A stretch of 64,000 bases of DNA from an uncultured Pseudomonadota bacterium (GTDB taxonomy: Bacteria; Pseudomonadota; Gammaproteobacteria; Steroidobacterales; Steroidobacteraceae). The stretch covers positions 44,122-108,121 of the forward strand of contig CAIOHZ010000011.1 of NCBI GenBank assembly GCA_903858165.1, written 5' to 3'. Position 1 is the first letter of the stretch. Every line of letters starts with the position of its first letter. Positions 18,357 through 26,561 of the stretch are shown piece by piece. The notes below the pieces were generated by a model. It was not told the DNA's origin and made no database searches. It saw nothing but the letters and a program-made list of their open reading frames with translations. A program made the translations under genes and the position numbers.

Positions 18357-19961
18357 TTACATCGCCTGGTAGTTGGGACCGGAACCACCTTCTGGTGTCA
18401 CCCACGTAATTTGCGCGTAGGGGTCCTTGATGTCGCAGGCCTTGCAGTGCACGCAGTTGGCAGCGTTAATCTGCAAGCGCTTGCCACCAGCGCCATCGTC
18501 CACCATCTCGTACACACCGGCCGGACAGAAGTTCTGGCACGGGTTGCCGTATTCCTTTGCGCAGGTGGTAGCGCACAACGTGGTGTCCGTCACGCGCAGA
18601 TGAACCGGTTGGTCCTCTTCGTGTTGGTTGCCCGCATTGAATACGGCGGCTAGGCGGTCACGCGGAGCCAGCGTGCGGTCGCGCCAGCCACGGTCAAGTT
18701 CTGCCACTTCATCCAGCTTCTTCATGGCCAAGTGGTTGGTCTTGTTCTTCAGTGTCCACGGCGTGCGGCCACCCAGTACCGTCTCGATGCCGGCATTGAT
18801 GAGGCCCCACCACAAGCCCTTCTTGAAGCCGGGCTTGAAGTTGCGGACGGCCTTCAGTTCCTGACCGCCCGGCGAGACGCGCCAAGCGTCGTCGAAGCCT
18901 TTGGTGGTGCCATTGGTTACCCAGTATTCGGCGGCGAGAACGCCGGAACGGATGGCTTGGTGAACGCCCTTCACACGCGGCACGTTAAGGGTTCCCGCGG
19001 CGCAACCGATCAGTAACGCACCCGGCATGTCCATCTTCGGCTGCGACTGCCAGCCGCCAGCGTTGATAGTGCGCGCGCCGTATTGCACCAGTTCGCCACC
19101 TTCAAGCAGCGGCGCCACAGTGGGGTGCGCCTTGAACTGCTGGAAGGCCTCGAAAGGCTTCAGGCGCGGGTCGCTGTAGTCGAGGCCGACCACATAGCCC
19201 ACGTACACGCGGTCATCGTTCAAGTGATAGATGAAGCTGCCGCCGTAGGTGCCGTTGTCCAGCGGGTAGCCGAAGGCGTGCTGGATGAGGCCCGGCTCGC
19301 CGCGGCCCGGCGGCAGTTGCCACAATTCCTTGAAGCCGAGGCCGAAAGTGGGGGGGTTGCGGCCCTCGTCCAGCTTAAAGCGTTCGATGAGGGTCTTGGT
19401 GACGTGGCCACGGCTGCCTTCGGCGAATACCGTGAGGCGCGCGTGAATGTCCGCGCCCGGCGTGAAGTTCGGACCTTGCTCACCAGCCTTGGTAATGCCC
19501 ATGTCGCCGATGCGAACGCCCTTCACGGCGCCGGCGTCGTCGTAGATGGCTTCTGCAGCGGCGAAGCCCGGGAACACGTCCACGCCCAGCGCTTCGGCCT
19601 GGGCGGCAATCCATGGTGTGAGTTGGCCAAGCGAGAGGATGAAGTTGCCTTCGTTGTGCAGCAGCGGCGGAATGTACGGCAGGTTCCAGGCCTTGTCGCG
19701 GCTGAGCAGCTTGAATTCGTCACGCTTGGCGGGGACGCAGGTATGCGGCATGTTGTCGCGCCAAGCCGGCAGCAAGGCATCGAGCGGGCCCGGGTCCATG
19801 ACGCAGCCCGACAAGGCATGGGCGCCGACGCTAGATGCTTTTTCCAGCACGCAGACATTCAGGTTGGCATCGAGCTGCTTCAGACGCACCGCGCAGGCGA
19901 GGCCGCCCGGGCCACCGCCCACGATGACAACGTCATACTCCATCACGTCACGGTCGCTCAT
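18357..19961 (-). CDS. Electron-transfer flavoprotein:ubiquinone oxidoreductase
   Basis: 534 residues. The FAD-binding N-terminus is DVVIVGGGPGGLACAVRL, then GAHALSGCVMDP. The C-terminus has a ferredoxin-like 4Fe-4S domain (Cys residues in CATTCAKEYGNPCQNFCP and NCVHCKACDIKDP), ending in ITWVTPEGGSGPNYQAM, highly characteristic of ETF-QO. It is membrane-associated and passes electrons from acyl-CoA dehydrogenases, through ETF, to ubiquinone. No etfAB genes are in the window. Its presence fits the beta-oxidation type genes at 23-30 kb. It is 3 bp from the M16 peptidase gene upstream. Confidence 0.95.
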   Translation of the reverse strand: MSDRDVMEYDVVIVGGGPGGLACAVRLKQLDANLNVCVLEKASSVGAHALSGCVMDPGPLDALLPAWRDNMPHTCVPAKRDEFKLLSRDKAWNLPYIPPLLHNEGNFILSLGQLTPWIAAQAEALGVDVFPGFAAAEAIYDDAGAVKGVRIGDMGITKAGEQGPNFTPGADIHARLTVFAEGSRGHVTKTLIERFKLDEGRNPPTFGLGFKELWQLPPGRGEPGLIQHAFGYPLDNGTYGGSFIYHLNDDRVYVGYVVGLDYSDPRLKPFEAFQQFKAHPTVAPLLEGGELVQYGARTINAGGWQSQPKMDMPGALLIGCAAGTLNVPRVKGVHQAIRSGVLAAEYWVTNGTTKGFDDAWRVSPGGQELKAVRNFKPGFKKGLWWGLINAGIETVLGGRTPWTLKNKTNHLAMKKLDEVAELDRGWRDRTLAPRDRLAAVFNAGNQHEEDQPVHLRVTDTTLCATTCAKEYGNPCQNFCPAGVYEMVDDGAGGKRLQINAANCVHCKACDIKDPYAQITWVTPEGGSGPNYQAM

Positions 19962-19964
19962 CGC

Positions 19965-21371
19965 TCAAGTCTCCGGCAGGGTCTGGATTTGCGGCAGCGC
20001 CTTCACGCTGTCTCGCACTTTGTTCAGGTCGCCCACGACGACCAGCGACATCTTCGCTGGGGCGAGGTGGGTCTGCATCACTTCCACCAACCGCTGCGGC
20101 GTTACTGCGCGCACGGCTGAAATGTAATTGGACAGCCAGCTATCCGGCAGGCCGAACTGGTCGAGGAAGGCTACACGCCCCACCAAACCTTGACGCGTCG
20201 AGACGCTGAGAGCGAGGCGACCGACCAGCAGGTTCTGGTTGCGCTGCAATTCGTCGAGCGGTGGCGCTTCGCTCTGCAGGCGTTCCACCTCGTGGAAGAT
20301 CTCTTTCAGCGCGTTGGCGGTTTCTTCACGAGTGACGTCGGCATTCTGCGCCCACACGGCGCTGCCAGTACGCGGGGAAATGCCGCTACCCGGTGAATAC
20401 GCATAGCCCTTCGCTTCGCGGATGTTCAGCGTGATGCGCGAGAAGAAGGCGCCGCCCAGCAGGCTATTGGCTACCTGCAGCGCCATCCAGTCCGGATGGT
20501 CGGGTGTCACTACCGGCAAGCCCAGGACCAGCGTGCTCTGCGGCGCATCCTGGCGGTCCACGAGCCGCAACCCCAACTGTGCTTTGGGTAGGGACGGGAT
20601 GCCTGTGGGAGTGGGGCCTGCCGCCCAGTCGCCGAAAGCCGCACGAATGGCGGCTTCCATGGCCGCGCGGTCGAAGCTGCCGGCCACATAGACCCTCGTG
20701 CGCGCCGCACCAAACTGCGTGGCGACGAACTGCTTCACGTCGGCCAAGGTGTAGCCGGCGATGTCCGCATCCGAGGGCATGCCTTGGCCATACGGGTGGC
20801 CGGGGAACATGAGGCTCTGGAAGGCCTCGCCCGCCTGCGTTTGCGCCTGGGAGCGGGCAATGCTGATGTTGCGAGCCATGTCGCCACGCAAGCGTTCAAG
20901 TTCGCTCGCGGGCAGTTTCGGGCGGCGCAGGACATCCGCGATGACGCGGAGCGCATCGGGGCCACGCTCGGCGAGCACGTCGAGAGAAACGCTGAACTGC
21001 GTCTCCCCACTGCCCACGCCAAGGCTGCCACCCATGCCGGCCACGTAACGGTCGAGCGCTGCGCCGTCGCGGTCGCCAGCGCCTTCGGCCATCAGGTCGG
21101 CGGTGATGTCCGCCAAGCCCGGGTGGGCGCCGTCGTCGATGTTGCCGGTACGCACGGAAGCGACCAACGTGACCTTGGGCAGGGTACCGAAGGGAATGAA
21201 GCTGACCTGTAAGCCGTTCGGGAGGGTGATGGTTTCGCGGGCAGGCAGGACGAAGTCCTTCGGTGTGCCCACCGCCGGTACCTTCGAGAGGTCAACGGCG
21301 GCTTGCGCCGGCAGCGTGAAGAGCGCGGTAGCGGCCAGTAACCAGGCCGCACAATGGTTAAAGCGGTTCAC
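19965..21371 (-). CDS. M16-family peptidase homologue lacking the zinc motif (partner subunit)
   Basis: 468 residues with a signal peptide (WLLAATALFTLPAQAA). M16 fold features are visible: ITLPNGLQVSFIPFGTLPKVTLVASVRTGNIDDG and the C-terminal RxxxY-like substrate region. Where active members have HxxEH, this one reads GLADITADL, so it cannot bind the catalytic zinc in the usual way. It starts at a GTG whose GTGA overlaps the stop of the active M16 gene upstream. That coupling and the missing motif match the active/inactive heterodimer arrangement known for some bacterial M16 pairs. Periplasmic. Confidence 0.85.
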   Translation of the reverse strand: MNRFNHCAAWLLAATALFTLPAQAAVDLSKVPAVGTPKDFVLPARETITLPNGLQVSFIPFGTLPKVTLVASVRTGNIDDGAHPGLADITADLMAEGAGDRDGAALDRYVAGMGGSLGVGSGETQFSVSLDVLAERGPDALRVIADVLRRPKLPASELERLRGDMARNISIARSQAQTQAGEAFQSLMFPGHPYGQGMPSDADIAGYTLADVKQFVATQFGAARTRVYVAGSFDRAAMEAAIRAAFGDWAAGPTPTGIPSLPKAQLGLRLVDRQDAPQSTLVLGLPVVTPDHPDWMALQVANSLLGGAFFSRITLNIREAKGYAYSPGSGISPRTGSAVWAQNADVTREETANALKEIFHEVERLQSEAPPLDELQRNQNLLVGRLALSVSTRQGLVGRVAFLDQFGLPDSWLSNYISAVRAVTPQRLVEVMQTHLAPAKMSLVVVGDLNKVRDSVKALPQIQTLPET

Positions 21372-22807
21372 TTCACACCTCCGATGGTGTTGGCCTTCGG
21401 CGCGGCACCCGCTTCAACGGTGAGAATGGTGCGGTTTTCCCGGCGCAGATAGCGCTGGGCAGCGGCCTGTACTTCTTCTGGCTTCACGCTGCGCAGTTCC
21501 GCTTCCAAACGGTTGATGCGCGCCGGGTCGTCGTCGAACAAGGCGAAAGAAGCGAGCAAGTCGACCAGGCCGAAGCGCGTGCTGCTGCCGACCACGTCAT
21601 ACAGGCCCGAGCGCAGGGTAGTGATGGCGCGGTCCATGTCTTCCTGCGTCGGCGGTTTGGCCTTGAACTCGTCCACGGCAGAGTCGATAGCACCGAGCAC
21701 GGCATCCGGCGTGTTGCTCGCGTCGTGGATGAGGTAGGCCGTAAACAGCATGGGGCCGTTGTAGTTGTACAAGTTGCCCAGCAGGTTGACGCCGCCATCG
21801 ATGCTGCTGCTCATGCCACGGTCGCGCACCAAGCGCTGACGCAGCAGGCTGGCATCGCCCTGCAAGAGCAGTTCATCTACGACGCCCATGGCCAGCCAAT
21901 CGCGGGTGTTGCGTTCCGGCATGTGCCAGCCCACCGCCAGCGCCGGGCGCGGGGCAATCTTGTCGACATACGAGGCGCGCTTTTCGGCGGTCTGCGCGGG
22001 CTCCGTGATGTCCGGGCGCGCCGGCGTGGCTCGTGCCGGCAGGCTGCCGAAGTACTGGGTAATCCAGGCTTTCGCCCGTGCGGCTTCAAAATCACCGGCT
22101 ACTACTAGTACGGCGTTCGAGGGCGTGTAGTAGTTGTTGAAGAAGGTCTTCACGTCCTCGAGATTGGCTGCGTCCAATTCGGTGAGGTCACCATAGAAGT
22201 TGTGCGCATTGTTCCAGTTGGTGTTGGCGTATTGCGGCAGGCTCAACCAAGGAAAGCCGCCGTAGGGGCGGTTCAGCACGTTTACGCGCACTTCGTTCTT
22301 CACCACCCCTTGCTGGTTGGCAAGGCTGGCGGCGTTGATGTCGAGGCCACGCATGCGGTCTGCTTCCACCCAGAGCACCGACTCCAGTACATGCGCCGGT
22401 ACGACTTCGTAGTAGTTGGTGTAGTCAAAACGGGTGCTGCCGTTGATGGCGCCACCATTGCCAGAAACGATCTGGTCGAGGCCGCCCTTCGGGAGGTTCG
22501 GCGTGCCCTGGAACATCATGTGTTCGAATAGATGCGCGAAGCCGGTACGGCCCTTCGGTTCAACGCGGAAACCGATTTGGTAGTACACACCTACCGTGGT
22601 GGTCGGCAAAGTGGTGTCACGCGAGAGCACCACACGCAGCCCGTTGGGCAGACGGTAGTACTCCACGGGAACTTGCAGACCAGCCGCGGCGGCTGGCGTT
22701 GGCGCAGCGGCAGGCTTGCCGGCAGCGGCGGCCGGGGTGCTGGTGAACAACACTGCTGCGGCGAGCGCAGCAGCCAAGGGACGGAATAGGGACCGGTAAG
22801 CGGGCAT
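21368..22807 (-). CDS. M16-family zinc metallopeptidase, periplasmic
   Basis: 479 residues from the ATG at 22807, chosen because CAGGAG lies just upstream and a good signal peptide follows (LAAALAAAVLFTSTPAAAAG). The open frame extends a further 77 codons 5', but that stretch is repeat-derived and lacks homology. The inverted zinc motif is H92-L-F-E95-H96 within GFAHLFEHMMFQG, and a downstream Glu is available in LWVEADRM. It should degrade peptides in the periplasm, paired with the inactive homologue that follows. Confidence 0.9.
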   Translation of the reverse strand: MPAYRSLFRPLAAALAAAVLFTSTPAAAAGKPAAAPTPAAAAGLQVPVEYYRLPNGLRVVLSRDTTLPTTTVGVYYQIGFRVEPKGRTGFAHLFEHMMFQGTPNLPKGGLDQIVSGNGGAINGSTRFDYTNYYEVVPAHVLESVLWVEADRMRGLDINAASLANQQGVVKNEVRVNVLNRPYGGFPWLSLPQYANTNWNNAHNFYGDLTELDAANLEDVKTFFNNYYTPSNAVLVVAGDFEAARAKAWITQYFGSLPARATPARPDITEPAQTAEKRASYVDKIAPRPALAVGWHMPERNTRDWLAMGVVDELLLQGDASLLRQRLVRDRGMSSSIDGGVNLLGNLYNYNGPMLFTAYLIHDASNTPDAVLGAIDSAVDEFKAKPPTQEDMDRAITTLRSGLYDVVGSSTRFGLVDLLASFALFDDDPARINRLEAELRSVKPEEVQAAAQRYLRRENRTILTVEAGAAPKANTIGGVK

Positions 22808-22881
22808 CGGCAGACTCCTGGAGGCGGGGCAGGAACCCCACGGCAAGCCTCGCATGATGCGGCCTTGCCGCCCGGCGCTCA

Positions 22882-22900
22882 AGCGGGGCGTGGCCCCGCT
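22882..22900. terminator. Hairpin between the SDR and M16 genes
   Basis: AGCGGGGC (22882-22889) pairs with GCCCCGCT (22893-22900) around a GTG loop. It lies downstream of the leftward SDR stop and upstream of the M16 start. No T-run is present on either side. Confidence 0.45.
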
Positions 22901-22906
22901 CGCTGG

Positions 22907-22954
22907 TTCACTGGCTGATTCACTGGCCGATTCAATGGCCGATTCAATGGCCGG
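22907..22954. repeat. Four 12-bp tandem repeats after the SDR stop codon
   Basis: Units TTCACTGGCTGA, TTCACTGGCCGA, TTCAATGGCCGA and TTCAATGGCCGG follow each other directly, ending one base before the SDR stop codon (22956-22958). Neighbouring copies differ by one base, so the array looks like a decaying slippage product. Confidence 0.9.
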
Positions 22955-22955
22955 T

Positions 22956-23723
22956 TTAGAAGCGCAGGCCGCCGTCGACGCCGATGCAGCGACCGCTGAA
23001 AAAGTCGTTTTCGGCGATGAAGACGGCGGTGCTGGCAATCTCGGCGGGCTGGCCGAGGCGCTTCAGGGGTACCGGGGCGGTCACCTTCGCGAGCGTCTCT
23101 GGCGACATGCCGGAGAGAATTTCCGTGGCGCAGAAGCCCGGGGCAATGGCGCCCGTGCGAATGCCGTAGCGGGCCAGTTCCTTCGCCCAGACCTCGGCCA
23201 TGGCTACCACACCGGCCTTGGTGGCGCAGTAATTGGTCTGGCCCACGTTGCCGTTGCGCGAGATGGACGAAATGTTGATGATGACGCCGCCCTGGCCTAG
23301 CTTGATCATGCGCTCGGCGGCTTCGCGGCCGCACAGGAACACACCGTTCAGGTTGACGTTGATGACCGCGCTCCATTGGTCGTAGCCCATCTTGCCGGTG
23401 ACGACGCCGTCCTTCACCTTGATGAGCATGCCGTCCTTGACGATGCCGGCATTGTTGACGAGCACATCGAGACGACCGGTGGCAGCCACGATCGCATCCA
23501 TGGCGACGATGACGCCGGCCTCGTCGGTAACGTTCACCGGCTGCGTGACGACCTTCACGCCAGGGATTTCGGCTTCGAGCGAGGCGCGGGCCGCGTCGAG
23601 ATCTGCCGGGTTCAGGTCGAGCAGGGCGAGTGTGGCGCCCTTGGCACCGAAACTAGACGCCATCGCACGGCCTAGGCCGCGCGCACCACCGGTGATGACC
23701 ACCGTCTTGCCGTTCAGATCCAT
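22956..23723 (-). CDS. 3-oxoacyl-ACP/acyl-CoA reductase-like SDR (FabG-like)
   Basis: 255 residues. NAD(P) motif TGGARGLG (residues 11-18), Asp in LLDLN (NAD preference), NNAG, INISSISRNGNVGQTNYCATK (catalytic Ser, Tyr, Lys) and a FabG-like end FFSGRCIGVDGG. It probably acts on 3-hydroxyacyl-CoA or a hydroxyacyl intermediate, in keeping with the neighbouring thiolase and ETF-QO. A 13-bp imperfect palindrome about 90 bp upstream (23814-23826) is shared with the thiolase promoter. Confidence 0.87.
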   Translation of the reverse strand: MDLNGKTVVITGGARGLGRAMASSFGAKGATLALLDLNPADLDAARASLEAEIPGVKVVTQPVNVTDEAGVIVAMDAIVAATGRLDVLVNNAGIVKDGMLIKVKDGVVTGKMGYDQWSAVINVNLNGVFLCGREAAERMIKLGQGGVIINISSISRNGNVGQTNYCATKAGVVAMAEVWAKELARYGIRTGAIAPGFCATEILSGMSPETLAKVTAPVPLKRLGQPAEIASTAVFIAENDFFSGRCIGVDGGLRF

Positions 23724-23748
23724 TGCGGGAAACCCCCAGTCAGTAGTT

Positions 23749-23794
23749 CATGGTGTCCACAAGGTGCCCCCGGAAGACTCCAGGGAACACCATG
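23749..23794. other. 8-bp inverted repeat upstream of the FabG-like SDR
   Basis: CATGGTGT (23749-23756) and ACACCATG (23787-23794) are perfect inverted copies 30 bp apart in the SDR leader region. This may be a leader hairpin or a pair of half-sites; no family match is offered. Confidence 0.35.
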
Positions 23795-23813
23795 GGGACC
23801 GGAGCCTAGCAGT

Positions 23814-23826
23814 TTGTGCGGCGCAA
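23814..23826. promoter_or_regulatory. Imperfect palindrome TTGTGCGGCGCAA in the SDR promoter region
   Basis: The 13-mer has one mismatch from perfect symmetry and is followed by an A-run. A near-identical element lies in the promoter of the thiolase gene (25798-25810). A possible leftward -10 box, TAGGCT, lies at 23808 to 23803. Candidate binding site for a shared regulator. Confidence 0.45.
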
Positions 23827-23860
23827 AAAAAGCAGGGCTGGCTTTTTCAAGGGAGGGCCA

Positions 23861-24499
23861 TCAGGCCTTGGCCTTGCCCTTGGCCTTGCCCTTGGCGCGC
23901 GTCTTGCGCTGCGGGCTGGCCGCTGCCGTTAGCCGGTCGGCTGGCAGAGTGCCCTCCGGGCAATGCAGCTTTTCCTCGTACAGCGGGGTGGTATCGCCGG
24001 CGCGATACCAACTGACCACCAACGGAATTTTCGCGAGCGCAAACAAGCCCAACTGCGGGCAGCGGCGATGCGTTTCCCCCGCCAGGGCGCGCACCTTCTT
24101 GACGCTCTCGCGCGTGTTCAGCACCAGGTCGAAGTCGAGTTGTTCGTACTGCGGGCGCAAGTGCAGGTCGAAGAAGAACCCGCGGATGTCGATGAGCGAA
24201 CGCAGCTTGGTTTCCAGCCCCGCAAGGCGGAATTGCTGGTCTCGCGCGACCACCCTTACCGTGATGGAAGTGCAGCCAGCCAGTGCCGCGAGCTGTGCAT
24301 GTACTGGGGTCCAGCCGCGCGACCGACCGCTGAGGGCGGTTTTATCGCCGAGGCCGTTGGTGATGTCGAAGCCGGCCGGCTCATCGAACATGAGGCTGGG
24401 CTGACCATCGAAATAAGACTCGACCCGCATGTGCTCGAACGAGCGCGTGGTCACTTCGGAAACCCCGATGTAGTCGGGGTACTTAACGCCTTCTTTCAT
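23861..24499 (-). CDS. OsmC-like protein with a Lys/Ala-rich tail
   Basis: 212 residues. The two conserved OsmC-type cysteines are visible: Cys76 in AALAGCTSITV and Cys147 in ETHRRCPQLGLF. The order (beta-rich N-terminus, LAGC helix, long helix, HRRCP helix, final strand VVSWYR) matches OsmC/Ohr-family peroxide-reducing proteins, though overall similarity looks distant. The C-terminus ends in a basic KTRAKGKAKGKAKA tail, encoded by a 12-bp tandem repeat. It lies between the thiolase and SDR genes in the same direction. Confidence 0.72.
   Translation of the reverse strand: MKEGVKYPDYIGVSEVTTRSFEHMRVESYFDGQPSLMFDEPAGFDITNGLGDKTALSGRSRGWTPVHAQLAALAGCTSITVRVVARDQQFRLAGLETKLRSLIDIRGFFFDLHLRPQYEQLDFDLVLNTRESVKKVRALAGETHRRCPQLGLFALAKIPLVVSWYRAGDTTPLYEEKLHCPEGTLPADRLTAAASPQRKTRAKGKAKGKAKA
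23864..23893. repeat. 12-bp tandem repeat encoding the OsmC-like tail
   Basis: GGCCTTGCCCTT occurs at 23870-23881 and 23882-23893, preceded by a half unit. Read leftward it gives alternating Lys, Gly and Ala codons at the protein's C-terminus. Confidence 0.85.
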
Positions 24500-24554
24500 C
24501 GTCGCTCTCCCCGGGAACTATTCCCCGGGAAGAGCCTAACCGCAAAGGGCGGTC

Positions 24555-25736
24555 TCAGACCAGTTCGATGGCGATGGCCGTGGCCTCGCCGCCGCCGATG
24601 CACAGCGCCGCCACGCCACGCGTGCCGCCGCGGGCCTGCAGGGCGGAGATGAGCGTGGCGAGAATGCGGGCGCCGGTGGCACCGACCGGATGCCCTAGCG
24701 CGCAAGCACCGCCGTTCACATTCACCTTGGCATGGTCGAGCTGCAAGTCGTGGATAGCCGCCATGGCGACGGTGGCGAAGGCCTCGTTGATTTCGTAGAG
24801 GTCCACTTCGTTGGCCTGCCAGCCGGCCTTGGCCAGCACCTTCTGCAAGGCGCCTACGGGCGCGGTGGTGAACCACTCGGGGGCATTCGCGTGGCTGGCG
24901 TACGAGACGATACGCGCCACTGGCTGCAGACCGTGTGCGGCAGCGGCGCTGGCACGGGCCATCACCACGGCGGCGGCACCGTCGGCGATGGACGAAGAAC
25001 TGGCGGCCGTGACGGTGCCATCCTTGCTGAACGCAGCCTTGAGCATGGGAATCTTTGCCAGGTCGCAGGCGCCCGGGGTTTCGTCCACGTTCACGACTGT
25101 GTCGCCCTTGCGGCCCTTAACCGTCACTGGGACGATCTCTGCTGCGAAGCGGCCTTCGGCCACGGAAGCTTGGGCGCGGCGCACGGATTCGGCGGCGAAG
25201 GCGTCCTGCTGTTCGCGGGTGAAGCCGTACTTGGCGGCCGTGGCGTCACCGAAGCACCCCATCAGCTTGCCGTCGAAGGGGCTTTGCAGGCCGTCGTAGA
25301 ACATGTGGTCGAGCAGTTCACCGTGGCCCATGCGATAGCCGGCGCGCGCCTTCAACAGCAGGTAGGGAGCGTTGGTCATGGACTCAAGGCCGCCAGCGAC
25401 GGCGAAGTCGCTGTCGCCGCTGCGCAGGCCATCGGCTGCCATCATCACGGCCTTCATGCCCGAGCCGCACATCTTGTTGATAGTGGTGGCAGGTACCGAA
25501 TCGGGGATGCCGGCCTTTAGCGCAGCTTGTCGTGCCGGGGCCTGGCCCTGGCCTGCGGGCAGCACGCAACCCATGATCACTTCGTCCACGAGCTCCGGCG
25601 CGAGGCCGCTGGCGGCAAGCGCACCGCTGATGGCGACGCCGCCGAGTTGGGAAGCCGTAGCGGCGGACAGCACACCTTGGAAGCTGCCGATGGGCGTGCG
25701 CTTAGCGGCGAGAATGACGATGGATTCAGTGCTCAT
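24555..25736 (-). CDS. Acetyl-CoA acetyltransferase (thiolase)
   Basis: 393 residues, standard thiolase length. The acyl-accepting Cys90 is in TTINKMCGSGMKA. The C-terminal catalytic motifs NEAFA, GGACALGHPVGATGAR and CIGGGEATA are all present. It condenses or cleaves acetoacetyl-CoA or 3-ketoacyl-CoA. GAGGAC precedes the ATG. A promoter with a palindromic element lies in the 90-bp gap upstream. Together with the FabG-like SDR it could make or break short 3-hydroxyacyl-CoA; no PHA synthase is nearby. Confidence 0.93.
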   Translation of the reverse strand: MSTESIVILAAKRTPIGSFQGVLSAATASQLGGVAISGALAASGLAPELVDEVIMGCVLPAGQGQAPARQAALKAGIPDSVPATTINKMCGSGMKAVMMAADGLRSGDSDFAVAGGLESMTNAPYLLLKARAGYRMGHGELLDHMFYDGLQSPFDGKLMGCFGDATAAKYGFTREQQDAFAAESVRRAQASVAEGRFAAEIVPVTVKGRKGDTVVNVDETPGACDLAKIPMLKAAFSKDGTVTAASSSSIADGAAAVVMARASAAAAHGLQPVARIVSYASHANAPEWFTTAPVGALQKVLAKAGWQANEVDLYEINEAFATVAMAAIHDLQLDHAKVNVNGGACALGHPVGATGARILATLISALQARGGTRGVAALCIGGGEATAIAIELV

Positions 25737-25791
25737 GACAGCGTCCTCGGGGAGGTGGTGGTGGGTTGTAGACGTTCTGCAGGGGGCACAG

Positions 25792-25819
25792 ACTATATTG
25801 TGCGCTGCAAAAAAAACAA
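25792..25819 (-). promoter_or_regulatory. Thiolase promoter with embedded palindromic element
   Basis: Reading leftward: -35 TTGTTT (25819 to 25814), a 16-bp spacer, and -10 TATAGT (25797 to 25792). The spacer contains TTGTGCGCTGCAA (25798-25810), which matches the element at 23814-23826 in 11 of 13 bases and shares its A-run. Placement in the spacer suits a repressor. Confidence 0.5.
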
Positions 25820-25826
25820 GTCCGGG

Positions 25827-26480
25827 TCAGTTGGCGCTCAGGCCACCGTCGAACAGCGCAAAGAAACGGTCCGCGATTTCGTCGGGGGTCAGCGCCGCGT
25901 CCTCGCGATGCCAGTGGGTAATCCAGTTCAGCGCGCCGGCTAGTGCGAAGGCCACCATCTTCGGATCGTGGTCGCGGAACGCGCCCTCGTCGATGCCATC
26001 CCGTACCAACCCACGAATGCCGCGGTCAATTTCGGTTTTGACTGCCTTGATGGCCTGACTCATCTCCGGGCCGAGGTCTTGGTCTTCGGCGCGCACCATG
26101 CACCATCCGAATTCGGAAGTGATGGCGCCGACGTAGCCAAGCACCAGTGCGCGCAAACGTTCGCGGGCCGTGGTGGCCTCTGGGGGCGGTGAGTGCAGCG
26201 CCGCGAGGATGCGTTCCACGCCGAGCCGAAAGCACTCGAACAGAATTTCTTCCTTGTTCTCCACGTACCGGTAAAGCGTGGGCTTGGTAACGTTCAGTGC
26301 CAGCGCGAGGTCGTCGAGAGAGGTGCGGTGGTAGCCACGTTCGCGGAACAGGCGCGCGGCGGCCCGGATGACGGCATCGCGTTTCATGGCGCGGTCGCGC
26401 GCACGGTCTCCACTGGGTTTCCAGGGCGAATCCGCGGGCGAGGGGCTGTCCGGGCTGGTCATGGGTGGGGGAGATGTCAT
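25827..26480 (-). CDS. TetR/AcrR-family transcriptional regulator
   Basis: 217 residues from the ATG at 26480, which has AGGT four bases upstream. A GTG start at 26510 is possible but would lie inside the putative operator; another ATG at 26462 lacks a ribosome-binding site. The HTH domain is RDAVIRAAARLFRERGYHRTSLDDLALALNVTKPTLYRYVENKEE. The C-terminal domain resembles the TetR_C class found in acyl-CoA-responsive regulators. It is divergent from icmF across a short gap filled with TACT/AGTA half-sites, so autoregulation and icmF control are likely. Confidence 0.85.
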   Translation of the reverse strand: MTSPPPMTSPDSPSPADSPWKPSGDRARDRAMKRDAVIRAAARLFRERGYHRTSLDDLALALNVTKPTLYRYVENKEEILFECFRLGVERILAALHSPPPEATTARERLRALVLGYVGAITSEFGWCMVRAEDQDLGPEMSQAIKAVKTEIDRGIRGLVRDGIDEGAFRDHDPKMVAFALAGALNWITHWHREDAALTPDEIADRFFALFDGGLSAN

Positions 26481-26487
26481 TGACCTG

Positions 26488-26535
26488 TACTGGATGCCTA
26501 GTATACTCACCAGTAAAGGCGTTACTACTGAGTAA
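26488..26535. promoter_or_regulatory. Cluster of TACT/AGTA inverted half-sites between tetR and icmF
   Basis: TACT (26488-26491) with AGTA (26500-26503), TACT-N4-AGTA (26504-26515) and TTACT-N4-AGTAA (26522-26535). The two compact palindromes have centres 19 bp apart. The cluster lies between the divergent regulator and icmF starts and probably binds the TetR protein encoded beside it. Confidence 0.6.
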
Positions 26536-26561
26536 AGCTTTTATTTTTCGACGAGGACTTT

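Noticed and set aside
22808..23038. 77-codon N-terminal extension of the M16 peptidase frame
   Set aside because: Encoded by the 12-bp repeat and the start of the SDR gene on the same strand in another frame; the ATG at 22807 has a ribosome-binding site and signal peptide.
26481..26510. GTG start at 26510 for the TetR regulator
   Set aside because: It would overlap the operator half-sites and lacks a ribosome-binding site; the ATG at 26480 is preferred.
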